64,000 nt of DNA, taken from contig CAIULB010000030.1 of NCBI GenBank assembly GCA_903899965.1, positions 1 to 64,000 on the forward strand, in the 5' to 3' direction. Numbering within the stretch: the stretch's first letter is position 1; each line of letters begins with the position of its first letter. The position numbers and the translations under genes were made by a program. The stretch comes from an uncultured Methylophilaceae bacterium (GTDB taxonomy: Bacteria > Pseudomonadota > Gammaproteobacteria > Burkholderiales > Methylophilaceae). Shown in pieces: positions 1-6,892 of the stretch. The notes below the pieces were generated by a model. It ran no database searches and was not told the DNA's origin. It worked only from the letters and a program-made list of their open reading frames with translations.

Positions 1-166
1 ACAATACGTTGGCGTGCTATCAGGTATCGGTGGCTGGGCTGGTGTTGCGATGAACCTTGGTATGACTAACCCAACAGACGCTCTTGGCGCTGCTGGTGGT
101 TATGCTGAATTGACAAAATACAACGCTGCTCCTGGCGGCGGCTCATTGAGCGTATTTAGTCTTTAA
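1..166 (+). CDS. xoxF: PQQ-dependent methanol dehydrogenase, probably XoxF type (C-terminal fragment)
   Basis: Only the last 54 codons are present; the gene enters from the left edge in the frame beginning at base 2 and stops at TAA 164-166. The residues include VLSGIGGWAGVAMNLGM and end in GGGSLSVFSL, which I recognise as the C-terminal end of XoxF-type, lanthanide-dependent methanol dehydrogenases. These are periplasmic eight-bladed propeller enzymes that oxidise methanol to formaldehyde or formate with PQQ and a rare-earth ion. The catalytic Asp pair that separates XoxF from calcium-dependent MxaF is outside the window, so the subtype rests on the tail alone. A strong terminator follows. 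The assignment fits the fhc genes at the other end of the window. Confidence 0.75.
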   Translation, partial: QYVGVLSGIGGWAGVAMNLGMTNPTDALGAAGGYAELTKYNAAPGGGSLSVFSL

Positions 167-251
167 TTAAAATAATGCTGGCTTATTAATTTAAGTCAGC
201 AAAAAACTTTTCCGTATCAATTCGAATCCATAGGGATTGGTATTAGGGGTG

Positions 252-280
252 CCCTGCTCAGGTAACTGAGCAGGGTTTTT
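252..280 (+). terminator. Rho-independent terminator of xoxF
   Basis: A perfect 9-bp stem, CCCTGCTCA / TGAGCAGGG, has a 6-nt loop and is followed by TTTTT. It lies between the xoxF stop and the convergent minus-strand island, so it ends xoxF transcription. Confidence 0.9.
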
Positions 281-286
281 CGTTTT

Positions 287-919
287 CTAGAGGCCGCTTT
301 TATATTTCTTAAGCGCACTTCTTGTTCTGCTATCCAGCAAGCTCCATAGCGCGACCTTCTCATCATTTTCCAGCATCTCACAGCGCTCATGCGCGAGCCT
401 TAATTCTTCTAGTTGTACAAGCTCTGTGACTTCCTCTGCGATTCTATTGAGTAAGTCTTTCTCATCCATGTTGAAGGCTTCTAGTGCGCCTGCCGTTGGC
501 GTGATCGATTGCTTGGGGGCTTCTATTTCTTTCTTTGTGTTCTCTTCTTTCATCTCTGCCATGGGAAGATCTTCACCTGCATAGATATACATCCCCAGTC
601 CATGGAGTGAGATGGCTTTGGCTAAGCACCGTTGCATTGCCGTATTGACTGAGAACGCATCTGGGTTATGAATGGCCTTATTTCTAAAGTCCATCACCGG
701 TAACTGCGCTGTTCTTGATTTACCAAAAGCATGGACGGTACAGAACACCATCATGGTCTCGCCAAAGATCCTTGGCTCTGCATACTCCCAAGATGCACTC
801 TCATCTAGCTGCAATAACTGATCAACCGCCCAAGACCATGAGAGATAAGCGAGACCATTCTTACGCTCGATATAGTCATTGACGTTAATTTGTCTTAGTT
901 CTGTGTAATGCATCATCAT
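287..919 (-). CDS. Sak-type single-strand annealing protein (DUF1071 family), phage-derived
   Basis: The 210-residue product carries an N-terminal YLSWSWAVDQLL motif followed by PVMDFRNKAI and NTAMQRCLAKAISLHGLG. This is the pattern of the Sak/DUF1071 family of phage single-strand annealing proteins, which coat ssDNA and pair complementary strands in phage recombination. Residues from about 120 on are charged and probably a flexible or accessory tail. Three ATG codons in a row follow GGAG at the start, so the exact first codon is uncertain by 2 residues. It is the last gene of a minus-strand pair with the 97-aa ORF, 8 bp apart, driven by a strong promoter near 1260. No exonuclease, SSB or integrase is nearby, so this is a phage remnant or a domesticated cassette. 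Confidence 0.75.
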   Translation of the reverse strand: MMMHYTELRQINVNDYIERKNGLAYLSWSWAVDQLLQLDESASWEYAEPRIFGETMMVFCTVHAFGKSRTAQLPVMDFRNKAIHNPDAFSVNTAMQRCLAKAISLHGLGMYIYAGEDLPMAEMKEENTKKEIEAPKQSITPTAGALEAFNMDEKDLLNRIAEEVTELVQLEELRLAHERCEMLENDEKVALWSLLDSRTRSALKKYKSGL

Positions 920-927
920 CGTCTCCT

Positions 928-1221
928 TCAGGCTGCCTTGTCATCCATGACAGGACCTTCAATGCCTTCATCAATTAAGTACTCCATCCGTGACATGTCC
1001 TTGAAGTGGGATGCATTTAAATTCGCATTAATCTCCTCCATCGCTTTCTCATACATCCACTCAATACTCTTTCTATCCATGAGCTCAATGATGTTGATCT
1101 CACTATCGACTGGTCTGATCTCATCCACCTGTTCAAACACCATACAGACACACACATCGTACGAACCCTGTTCATACTCCACCGTTGCCCACTCATAGTT
1201 CCTTGCACGATTCTTAGCCAT
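928..1221 (-). CDS. Small acidic protein of unknown function in the phage-like island
   Basis: I do not recognise a family for this 97-residue protein. It starts MAKNRARNYEW and is rich in Glu, Asp and Met (VFEQVDEIRPVDSEINIIEL), with no membrane segment or signal peptide. The start has a good ribosome site (AGGAGA, 5 nt before ATG). It is the first gene after the promoter at 1259-1288 and lies 8 bp ahead of the Sak-like gene, so the two are probably co-transcribed. By context it may assist the annealing protein, but nothing in the sequence proves that. Confidence 0.6.
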   Translation of the reverse strand: MAKNRARNYEWATVEYEQGSYDVCVCMVFEQVDEIRPVDSEINIIELMDRKSIEWMYEKAMEEINANLNASHFKDMSRMEYLIDEGIEGPVMDDKAA

Positions 1222-1258
1222 CTCGTTCTCCTGTTCATGAAAGATAATTGACGAATCA

Positions 1259-1301
1259 AGTATAGAACTCTACACAACTCACAGTCAAGTGTTCTACACA
1301 A
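1259..1301 (-). promoter_or_regulatory. Sigma-70 promoter with two direct-repeat operator candidates
   Basis: On the minus strand, TTGACT (1283-1288) and TATACT (1259-1264) are separated by 18 bp and lie about 40 bp before the 97-aa ORF. The 9-mer TCTACACAA (plus-strand sense) occurs exactly twice, at 1269-1277 and 1293-1301, 24 bp apart. One copy lies in the spacer and one just upstream of the -35. That placement suits binding by a repressor, most simply the Cro/CI-like protein encoded next door. Confidence 0.65.
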
Positions 1302-1341
1302 AATAATTTGAATATTTTTTGAATGAAGAGATTGCGAAAAC

Positions 1342-1370
1342 AAAAAAAGCCACGACTGGCGTGGCTTTTA
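1342..1370. terminator. Bidirectional terminator
   Basis: Stem GCCACG / CGTGGC with a 5-nt loop, flanked by AAAA(AAA) on the left and TTTT on the right. It sits just after the stop of the minus-strand HTH gene and would separate that gene from the Sak operon. Confidence 0.8.
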
Positions 1371-1390
1371 GAGAATATAAAATTATTTAA

Positions 1391-1612
1391 TTATTTCTTG
1401 GGATTACCTTCTCCGAGCATAATCCAGCGAGCGGTGAAGGGTGTTGAGTCTTCCAATTTGAATGCATAGCGGGCATCTATGCTTTTAATTTTTCCAGTTA
1501 GCCATTGATAAACAACGCTGCGAGATGCACCACATAAAAGCCCAAACTCAGTTTGTTCTTTGATGTTCAGTGCTTCCATCATGTATTTAACGCGTTCTGC
1601 GGTTGTTTTCAC
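1391..1612 (-). CDS. Phage-type Cro/CI-like helix-turn-helix regulator
   Basis: The 73-residue protein contains a helix-turn-helix of the Cro/CI (lambda repressor-like) class: EFGLLCGASRSVVYQWLTGK at about residues 22-41. It ends RWIMLGEGNPKK, as in the N-terminal domains of small phage repressors. There is no C-terminal peptidase domain, so it is either a Cro-like protein or a short repressor. The start is GTG, and a perfect TATAAT -10 on the minus strand lies at 1645-1650. A short palindrome ATTGG-t-CCAAT (1618-1628) between promoter and start could be its own operator. It is followed by a bidirectional terminator, so it is transcribed separately from the Sak pair that it probably controls. 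Confidence 0.7.
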   Translation of the reverse strand: MKTTAERVKYMMEALNIKEQTEFGLLCGASRSVVYQWLTGKIKSIDARYAFKLEDSTPFTARWIMLGEGNPKK

Positions 1613-1644
1613 AGGTTATTGGTCCAATGGTTGGGATGGATGAA

Positions 1645-1650
1645 ATTATA
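1645..1650 (-). promoter_or_regulatory. -10 element of the Cro-like gene
   Basis: A perfect TATAAT on the minus strand (ATTATA on plus), 32 bp upstream of the GTG start. No good -35 is visible at 16-18 bp, so it may need an activator. Confidence 0.4.
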
Positions 1651-1753
1651 AACTTTATTGGGCGCTTGATGGCTGATTAAGTAGCAACAGCGCATGCCTA
1701 TTGTTTAAAAGTATCGATTTACAAAACGGACTAGTTCCCACTTAGGAAACACT

Positions 1754-1985
1754 TTAAAAACATCGTTTTTACAAAACAAAGCCAAACCTTTGGAATCGAA
1801 GACTGCTATTGGCTTACAGCGGTATTTTTGTGTTCGATGGATCTAAAAATAAGCCATTTTCACAAAACAAAGCTAAATCGCTGGGATCGCTTTCTGCTAT
1901 TACTTTACAGACATATTTTTTATATTGAATTGTCGATGTTGTAAATATACCTTTTTGCCAAACAAACCCAATTTCATTGATTAAG
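1754..1985. repeat. Diverged 91-bp tandem repeats in the gene-free stretch before ahpC
   Basis: The 546-bp stretch 1613-2158 has no plausible gene. Two blocks, 1771-1829 and 1862-1920, align without gaps at a 91-bp offset with 44 of 59 positions identical. They share ACAAAACAAAGC, TGG, ATCG, CTGCTATT, TTACAG and TATTTTT. A third, weaker copy begins near 1958 (CCAAACAAACCCAA), and a partial copy of the 5' part (ATCGATTTACAAAAC) lies at 1713-1727. The repeats are AT-rich and end about 170 bp before ahpC. I do not recognise the element. It could bind a regulator of ahpC or be a decayed repeat. Confidence 0.6.
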
Positions 1986-2158
1986 TAAAACTTATCGAAC
2001 TAATAAAAACAATTGATTTTACTTCTGTACTTTTGGGCTCTAGAATGCACTCACTCGAAAATGATTGTGAGCAAAGAATTCGAGATTGAGTTTTTTTGTT
2101 AACCCATTTAACTGTTTTTTTGTAAGTCACTTTTTTAACAACCCATAGGAGAAATAAG

Positions 2159-2722
2159 ATGTCTTTAGTAAATACAACGATTAAGCCTTTTAAAGCACAA
2201 GCATTCCACAACGGTAAGTTTGTTGAAGTGACAGAAGCAAACCTAAAAGGTAAGTGGTCAGCATTTGTGTTCTACCCAGCTGACTTCACATTTGTGTGCC
2301 CAACAGAACTAGGTGACTTGGCTGACATGTACGGCGAATTCCAAAAGATCGGTCTAGAGATCTACGCAGTATCAACAGACACACACTTCACGCACAAAGC
2401 TTGGGCTGATGCTTCTGACACAATTAAGAAGATCAAGTACCCAATGCTTGGTGACCCAACAGGTCAAATCACACGTAACTTTGATGTGATGATCGAAGAA
2501 GAAGGCTTGGCATTGCGCGGTACGTTCATCATCAACCCAGAAGGCGTGATCAAAGCTGCTGAGATCAACGATCTAGGGATTGGCCGTTCTGCTGCTGACT
2601 TGTTACGTAAGGCACAAGCTGCTCAGTACGTGGCTTCTCACCCTAACGAGGCTTGCCCAGCATCATGGACACCAGGTGCAGCAACATTGACACCATCATT
2701 GGACCTTGTAGGTAAGATCTAA
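2159..2722 (+). CDS. ahpC: Alkyl hydroperoxide reductase subunit C (peroxiredoxin)
   Basis: AhpC is a typical 2-Cys peroxiredoxin that reduces H2O2, organic peroxides and peroxynitrite in the cytoplasm. The peroxidatic Cys is C47 in FTFVCPTE, and the resolving Cys lies near the C terminus in NEACPASW. The 187-residue length equals that of the enterobacterial enzyme. The start has a good Shine-Dalgarno (AGGAGA, 6 nt before ATG). Codon use is strongly biased (CCA, ACA, AAC), as expected for a highly expressed gene. ahpF follows 82 bp downstream across a GC-rich hairpin. The upstream region is long and carries tandem repeats; I could not find a convincing OxyR site. Confidence 0.97.
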   Translation: MSLVNTTIKPFKAQAFHNGKFVEVTEANLKGKWSAFVFYPADFTFVCPTELGDLADMYGEFQKIGLEIYAVSTDTHFTHKAWADASDTIKKIKYPMLGDPTGQITRNFDVMIEEEGLALRGTFIINPEGVIKAAEINDLGIGRSAADLLRKAQAAQYVASHPNEACPASWTPGAATLTPSLDLVGKI

Positions 2723-2750
2723 TTAGTAGTTAAGCAAGATAGTCAGGTTA

Positions 2751-2770
2751 GGTGCGGCGTGTGCCGCACC
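2751..2770 (+). promoter_or_regulatory. Intercistronic hairpin between ahpC and ahpF
   Basis: A perfect 8-bp stem, GGTGCGGC / GCCGCACC, with a GTGT loop. No T-run follows, so it is unlikely to be a full terminator. It more likely protects the ahpC message end or attenuates read-through, giving more AhpC than AhpF. Confidence 0.6.
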
Positions 2771-2804
2771 TCATTTGATCAAAAACGAAAGGTAATTAAA
2801 GATT

Positions 2805-4358
2805 ATGGCATTAGACAGCAACATTAAAACCCAGCTCTCAGCCTACATGGAAAAGCTTGTGCGCCCGATCGCGATCGTCGCATCTGTGGATGGCAGTGCT
2901 AAGTCCAATGAGATGATGGAATTGCTGACTGAACTTGCTGGCATGTCAGATAAGATTCATCTGACCGAAGAACAAGACAAACGCACGCCATCATTCGCGG
3001 TGAAACGCTTTGAGGCGGGTGCTGCGCCCGTGGGAATTCGCTTTGCAGGCATCCCGATGGGGCATGAATTTACCTCACTCATCTTGGCATTGCTCCAAGT
3101 GGGTGGGCATCCATTGAAGTTGGAAGCGGAGAAGATCGCGCAGATCGCTGCCATCGAAGGCAGCTTCCACTTCGAGACTTATATTTCACTTAGCTGCCAC
3201 AACTGTCCTGACGTGGTGCAGGCGCTTAACTTGATGGCGGTGATTAACCCTAACATCACCAACGTGATGATTGACGGCGGCGTGTTCCAACAAGAGGTCA
3301 CCGACAAGAAGATCATGTCGGTGCCAACCGTGATGTTAAACGGTGAAGCGTTCGGCGTGGGCCGTATGGAGTTAGACGAGATCTTAGCGAAAGTCGACGT
3401 CGGCGCGGTAGCCCGTGAAGCGAAGAAGATCGATGCGAAAGCCCCATACGATGTCCTGATTATCGGCGGCGGCCCTGCAGGCGCCTCTGCGGCGATTTAT
3501 TCAGCACGGAAGGGCATCCGTACCGGCATCGTGGCGGAACGCTTTGGCGGCCAGGTAATGGATACCCTCGGCATCGAGAACTTCATCTCCGTCAAAGAGA
3601 CCGAGGGTCCTAAGCTTGTGATGGCGCTTGAAGAGCATGTGAAGTCTTATGATGTGGACATCATGAACTTGCAACGCGCTAAATCGATCACCAAGGGCGA
3701 CATGCTTGAGGTGGAACTAGAGAGCGGTGCAAAGTTAACGAGCAAGGCGGTCATCATTGCGACCGGTGCGCGCTGGAGAGAGTTAGGCGTGCCAGGCGAG
3801 AGCCAGTATCGCGGCAAGGGTGTAGCCTATTGCCCACACTGTGACGGTCCTTTGTTTAAGGGGAAACCTGTTGCGGTGGTCGGCGGTGGTAACTCTGGCG
3901 TTGAGGCTGCGATCGACTTGGCAGGGATCGTCGCGCACGTGACTTTGCTCCAGTTTGATCCGACCTTGAAAGCAGATGCCGTGTTGCAAACTAAATTGCG
4001 TTCACTCAGTAATGTGACCATTGTGACTAATGCACAAACGACAGAGGTGACCGGTGACGGCACTAAGATGAATGGCCTTGATTACAAAGACCGTATCACG
4101 GGTGAGATCCATCACCTCGACTTAGATGCGGTGTTTGTGCAGATTGGCTTGTTGCCGAACACGGACTTCATTAAGGGTGGCGACATCAACTTAAGTAAGT
4201 TCGGTGAGATTGAAGTAGATAGCCATGGCGCGACTTCGATGCCAGGCGTGTTTGCGGCAGGGGATGTCACCACTGTTCCATACAAGCAGATCATCATTGC
4301 GATGGGTGAGGGCGCGAAAGCTTCACTCGGCGCCTTTGATTACTTAATCCGTCAATAA
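2805..4358 (+). CDS. ahpF: Alkyl hydroperoxide reductase subunit F
   Basis: AhpF is the NADH:peroxiredoxin disulfide reductase that recycles AhpC. The 517-residue protein has an N-terminal tandem thioredoxin-like domain with the CHNC redox centre at C131/C134. A thioredoxin reductase-like body follows, with an FAD-binding [10 protein letters not shown] motif, the catalytic CPHC at C343/C346, an NADH-binding [10 protein letters not shown] motif, and the C-terminal FAD motif [15 protein letters not shown]. Length and Cys positions match enteric AhpF (521 aa) closely. The gene is co-directional with ahpC and ends at a strong terminator, so the two form one operon. Confidence 0.97.
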   Translation: MALDSNIKTQLSAYMEKLVRPIAIVASVDGSAKSNEMMELLTELAGMSDKIHLTEEQDKRTPSFAVKRFEAGAAPVGIRFAGIPMGHEFTSLILALLQVGGHPLKLEAEKIAQIAAIEGSFHFETYISLSCHNCPDVVQALNLMAVINPNITNVMIDGGVFQQEVTDKKIMSVPTVMLNGEAFGVGRMELDEILAKVDVGAVAREAKKIDAKAPYDVLIIGGGPAGASAAIYSARKGIRTGIVAERFGGQVMDTLGIENFISVKETEGPKLVMALEEHVKSYDVDIMNLQRAKSITKGDMLEVELESGAKLTSKAVIIATGARWRELGVPGESQYRGKGVAYCPHCDGPLFKGKPVAVVGGGNSGVEAAIDLAGIVAHVTLLQFDPTLKADAVLQTKLRSLSNVTIVTNAQTTEVTGDGTKMNGLDYKDRITGEIHHLDLDAVFVQIGLLPNTDFIKGGDINLSKFGEIEVDSHGATSMPGVFAAGDVTTVPYKQIIIAMGEGAKASLGAFDYLIRQ

Positions 4359-4385
4359 ATCACGGATCGGGTTTGATCCGTTGGG

Positions 4386-4418
4386 TAGCCAGCCTAGGAA
4401 TAGGTTGGCTATTTTTTT
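4386..4418 (+). terminator. Terminator of the ahpCF operon
   Basis: An 11-bp stem, TAGCCAGCCTA / TAGGTTGGCTA (one G-T pair), with a GGAA tetraloop, followed by TTTTTTT. Confidence 0.93.
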
Positions 4419-4474
4419 GGGGTGCACTATGATCAAGGTCGTTGATCATTCATTTAGCTTAAAGGAAGTTTTTG

Positions 4475-5287
4475 ATGCAGATGTTTTTGAGTAAGAAATA
4501 CTTGGTGTTGTTGGCATGCTTGGCATTGTGCACAACGGCTTTTGCGCAAGGCCCTAAGAAAGCAGCAACAGGCGCTGCGGTGACTGTGAACGGTGTTGCG
4601 ATCTCAGATAAGGCCTTAGACCAGATTATCAAATCTATTGTGGCGCAAGGGCAAGCAGACACACCAGAACTTCGTAAAACGATCTTAGATGAACTCATTG
4701 CGCGCGAGCTCTTTGTGCAAGAGTCAGCCAAGTTAGGCTTAGACAAAACACCAGAGGCTAAGGAGCAGTTTGCGCAAATCCATCAGAACTTCTTGATGGA
4801 CTTGCTTGTGAATAATTACCTCAAGTCCCACCCGATTACCGAGTCTGATATGCGCGGCGAGTATGATCGTCAGATCGCGGCGATCGGTGACTCTCAGGAG
4901 TACAACTTAAAACAAATCGTGGTGCCAACGGAGACTGATGCGAAGGCTATTATTGCATCCCTTAAAAAGGGTGAGAATTTTGAGAGTCTAGCCAAGGATA
5001 AGAGTATCGATCCAAGTAAGAGTCAGGGCGGCAACCTAGGCTGGGTGCTCTCTAAGCAGATCATTCCTGCGATCTCGAACGTGATCGCGAACATGAGTAA
5101 GGGGAGTGTGTCTTCTAGCCCCATCCAAACCGCTGCCGGCTGGCATGTGGTGAAGGTCGAGGATGTGCGTCCATTTAAGGCGCCAAGCTTTGATGAGAGT
5201 AAGCAGCGTCTTCAGCAAGCGCTTCTCCAGAATAAGCGCTTGGAGCTTTTAAAGTCACTCAAAGACAGCGCTAAGATTGTGCAGTAA
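4475..5287 (+). CDS. Secreted peptidyl-prolyl cis-trans isomerase, parvulin (PpiC) type
   Basis: The protein of about 270 residues begins with a signal peptide (KKYLVLLACLALCTTAFAQ) and so acts in the periplasm. A SurA-like N-terminal helical region (about residues 35-120) precedes a single parvulin domain (about 130-230). Recognisable parvulin pieces are LKQIVVPTETDAKAII, FESLAKDKSIDPSK, GGNLGWV and GWHVVKVED. It should isomerise prolyl bonds and help fold outer-membrane or secreted proteins. The ORF track start is an upstream TTG; the ATG at 4475 sits 6 nt after AAGGAAG and is preferred. It stands alone between terminators. It is a single-domain parvulin, smaller than true SurA, which has two. 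Confidence 0.9.
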   Translation: MQMFLSKKYLVLLACLALCTTAFAQGPKKAATGAAVTVNGVAISDKALDQIIKSIVAQGQADTPELRKTILDELIARELFVQESAKLGLDKTPEAKEQFAQIHQNFLMDLLVNNYLKSHPITESDMRGEYDRQIAAIGDSQEYNLKQIVVPTETDAKAIIASLKKGENFESLAKDKSIDPSKSQGGNLGWVLSKQIIPAISNVIANMSKGSVSSSPIQTAAGWHVVKVEDVRPFKAPSFDESKQRLQQALLQNKRLELLKSLKDSAKIVQ

Positions 5288-5298
5288 GACTACATCTG

Positions 5299-5320
5299 CC
5301 CCAGCCTCGACTGGGGTTTT
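5299..5320 (+). terminator. Terminator after the parvulin gene
   Basis: Stem CCCCAG / CTGGGG with a 6-nt loop, followed by TTTT. Confidence 0.75.
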
Positions 5321-5346
5321 GTGCTTAAGGACATAAATCCACTGCT

Positions 5347-6069
5347 ATGAAAAGAGTCGCCGCCGCTATCGTTTTTCTTTTCTTAAGCCGCCTCTCGCTG
5401 GCAGCAGACGTGCCGGTAGATGAAGCGATTGACTACAAGTTAAGCTACTCTTACTTTCATACAAAAACCTTACATGCGAACGATCTCAATCTTCGTGCAG
5501 GCAAGAACGATCAATCCTTTTGGATCGCTGGTTACCAAGAGAATCCATCCGATTTCAATCAAATTAGAAGCGGTTATGAAAGAACAGACCGGTTCGCCTA
5601 TCTCAAGCTTATTTCATCGCTACAAATCGCATCGCATGGGTTCATTGGCGGGTCCATTAATGCTGAGATTGGCGCACCTTTTTATGCCCTGGTGGGTTAT
5701 GGCAGGACGAATTTAAAGCCTTATAGCAATATCAATTTTGATCCAAATGACTCGATAACATTGGGTGCGGGGTGGCACGTAGATAAAGACTTCAATATTG
5801 CGCTCTATGGCGTGCAAGATAATCGCGTTGTAGACAGGCAGCGCATCACGCACTTGACGGCGACTAAGCAACTGTTAGAAGATCAGAAGTTAGTCTTGGA
5901 CATCTTCAATAAATCCGGGCCGCCGGATATTCAAGGACAATCTATTCATGCGGTTGGCGCGTCGGTTACGTATGATATCAATCGCTACTTCATGCGTCTG
6001 GCATATGATCCCAAAGTGAATTTCACACAAGACAATATGATGAGAGTGTCTTTGGGCATGCATTTTTAG
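5347..6069 (+). CDS. Putative outer-membrane beta-barrel protein of unknown function
   Basis: This 240-residue protein has a signal peptide (KRVAAAIVFLFLSRLSLAAD). It is rich in alternating aromatic and polar stretches such as YKLSYSYFHT, FYALVGYGRTNL, NIALYGVQDN and YFMRLAYDP. It ends in RVSLGMHF, with the terminal Phe that is the classic BamA recognition signal. I count room for about 8-10 strands, which would be a small barrel. No family is recognised and no ligand can be inferred. It is monocistronic between two terminators, just downstream of a periplasmic folding factor, though proximity alone is weak evidence of partnership. Confidence 0.7.
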   Translation: MKRVAAAIVFLFLSRLSLAADVPVDEAIDYKLSYSYFHTKTLHANDLNLRAGKNDQSFWIAGYQENPSDFNQIRSGYERTDRFAYLKLISSLQIASHGFIGGSINAEIGAPFYALVGYGRTNLKPYSNINFDPNDSITLGAGWHVDKDFNIALYGVQDNRVVDRQRITHLTATKQLLEDQKLVLDIFNKSGPPDIQGQSIHAVGASVTYDINRYFMRLAYDPKVNFTQDNMMRVSLGMHF

Positions 6070-6084
6070 TTAAGCCAACAAAAT

Positions 6085-6126
6085 CGACATAAAAAAAGGA
6101 GCCTTTAGGGCTCTTTTTTTATGTCG
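6085..6126. terminator. Long symmetrical terminator
   Basis: CGACATAAAAAAAGGAGCC is mirrored by GGGCTCTTTTTTTATGTCG around a TTTA loop, with one mismatch-like wobble. The A- and T-runs on both sides allow action in either direction. Confidence 0.9.
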
Positions 6127-6158
6127 AGAACTTTTACAAGAATGGGGTGGGAGCTATA

Positions 6159-6216
6159 TGTCGCCTATGGCGACAAATCAATGAATTTAAAAGGATTTTG
6201 TCGTCTATGAATGACA
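6159..6216 (+). promoter_or_regulatory. Two operator-like palindromes before the XRE gene
   Basis: TGTCGCC-tat-GGCGACA at 6159-6175 is a perfect inverted repeat. A related, imperfect copy, TGTCGTCTATGAATGACA, begins exactly 40 bp later at 6199. The second copy runs through the ATG that the ORF track uses as the XRE start. Spacing of four helical turns and near-identical arms suggest cooperative autoregulation by the XRE protein. Confidence 0.6.
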
Positions 6217-6486
6217 GCAATTAATCTAAAAGTAGCGCATAGTATGAGAATGAATAAATTAGTGCTTCTAGATAGTGCATTTGGCAAGGCGTTAAAGAAA
6301 AGACGACAGTTCAGGAACCTTACTCAAGAAACAATATCTTTGGAGTGTGGGTTGTCACGTTCCTATATTAGCGAATTAGAGCTGGGTAAAAAAGACCCTA
6401 GCTTGTTCACTATCTTTAAATTAGCTCAAGCCTTAAAAATCAAACCAAGCGTTTTACTTGATGAAGTGGAGCATTCACTGGAATGA
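6211..6486 (+). CDS. XRE-family helix-turn-helix transcriptional regulator
   Basis: The product has up to 91 residues and consists essentially of one HTH_3 domain: LTQETISLECGLSRSYISELELGKKDPSLFTIFKLAQAL, then KPSVLLDEVE. The SRSYISELELGKKDPSL segment resembles small autoregulating XRE proteins, including restriction-modification controller proteins, but no methylase or nuclease is present. No Shine-Dalgarno is well placed before the 6211 ATG, and an operator-like palindrome overlaps it. The real start may be ATG 6244 or 6250 (MRMNK), or the message may be nearly leaderless. It overlaps the next gene by 4 nt (ATGA), so the two are translationally coupled. Confidence 0.85.
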   Translation: MTAINLKVAHSMRMNKLVLLDSAFGKALKKRRQFRNLTQETISLECGLSRSYISELELGKKDPSLFTIFKLAQALKIKPSVLLDEVEHSLE

Positions 6487-6827
6487 AAGAGCAGTGTGAG
6501 CTGTATCAACGCTTCATCAATTTAGCCTTGGCGGCTGAAGAAATGGAAGCTTTTCCAGCGCTCACGCTTGTTGAAAGCAGAATCTTGAGTTTACTCAGCA
6601 CCTATTGGTCTAAGCGCCAACCAATTACGGTCGTTGAATCAATCAACATGGCCCCTGAGATTTCTACTTCAACGGTTTTTAGGCATCTTAAGACGTTGCG
6701 ACGCAAGGGTTATGTGGATGTCATCATCGATACCGAAGATAATCGCGTTAAATTTTTAACGCCGACCCACTTAACCAATCGATATTTCGCCATGATGGGG
6801 AAGTTAATGATGAAGGCGATGAAGTAA
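6483..6827 (+). CDS. Winged-helix (MarR-like) DNA-binding protein
   Basis: The 114-residue protein has a central winged helix: LTLVESRILSLLSTYW, then the recognition region ISTSTVFRHLKTLRRKGYVDVIIDTEDNRVKFLTPT, whose wing ends in Asp-Asn-Arg as in MarR proteins. It lacks the long dimerisation helices of full MarR proteins, so it is a minimal version. It overlaps the XRE gene by 4 nt and ends at a bidirectional terminator, making a closed two-gene regulatory cassette with no visible target gene attached. Its ligand and target are unknown. Confidence 0.7.
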   Translation: MKEQCELYQRFINLALAAEEMEAFPALTLVESRILSLLSTYWSKRQPITVVESINMAPEISTSTVFRHLKTLRRKGYVDVIIDTEDNRVKFLTPTHLTNRYFAMMGKLMMKAMK

Positions 6828-6849
6828 ATTGATGACGAAAGACAGTAAT

Positions 6850-6878
6850 AAAAAAGGGAGCTAGAAGCTCCCTTTTTT
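6850..6878. terminator. Bidirectional terminator between the regulator cassette and efp
   Basis: AAAAAAGGGAGCT / AGCTCCCTTTTTT around a 3-nt loop. It lies between two convergent transcription units and serves both. Confidence 0.93.
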
Positions 6879-6892
6879 ATTCAACCATTCGA

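Noticed and set aside
908-1198. Plus-strand 96-aa ORF
   Set aside because: Antisense shadow of the 97-aa minus-strand gene, which has a good promoter and ribosome site.
1613-2158. OxyR binding site before ahpC
   Set aside because: I looked for ATAG-N7-CTAT spacing and did not find a convincing match.
1981-2211. Minus-strand 76-aa ORF overlapping the ahpC start
   Set aside because: No ribosome site, overlaps ahpC and has the composition of AT-rich noncoding DNA.
6211-6827. Controller of a restriction-modification system
   Set aside because: The XRE protein resembles controller proteins, but no methyltransferase or endonuclease lies nearby.
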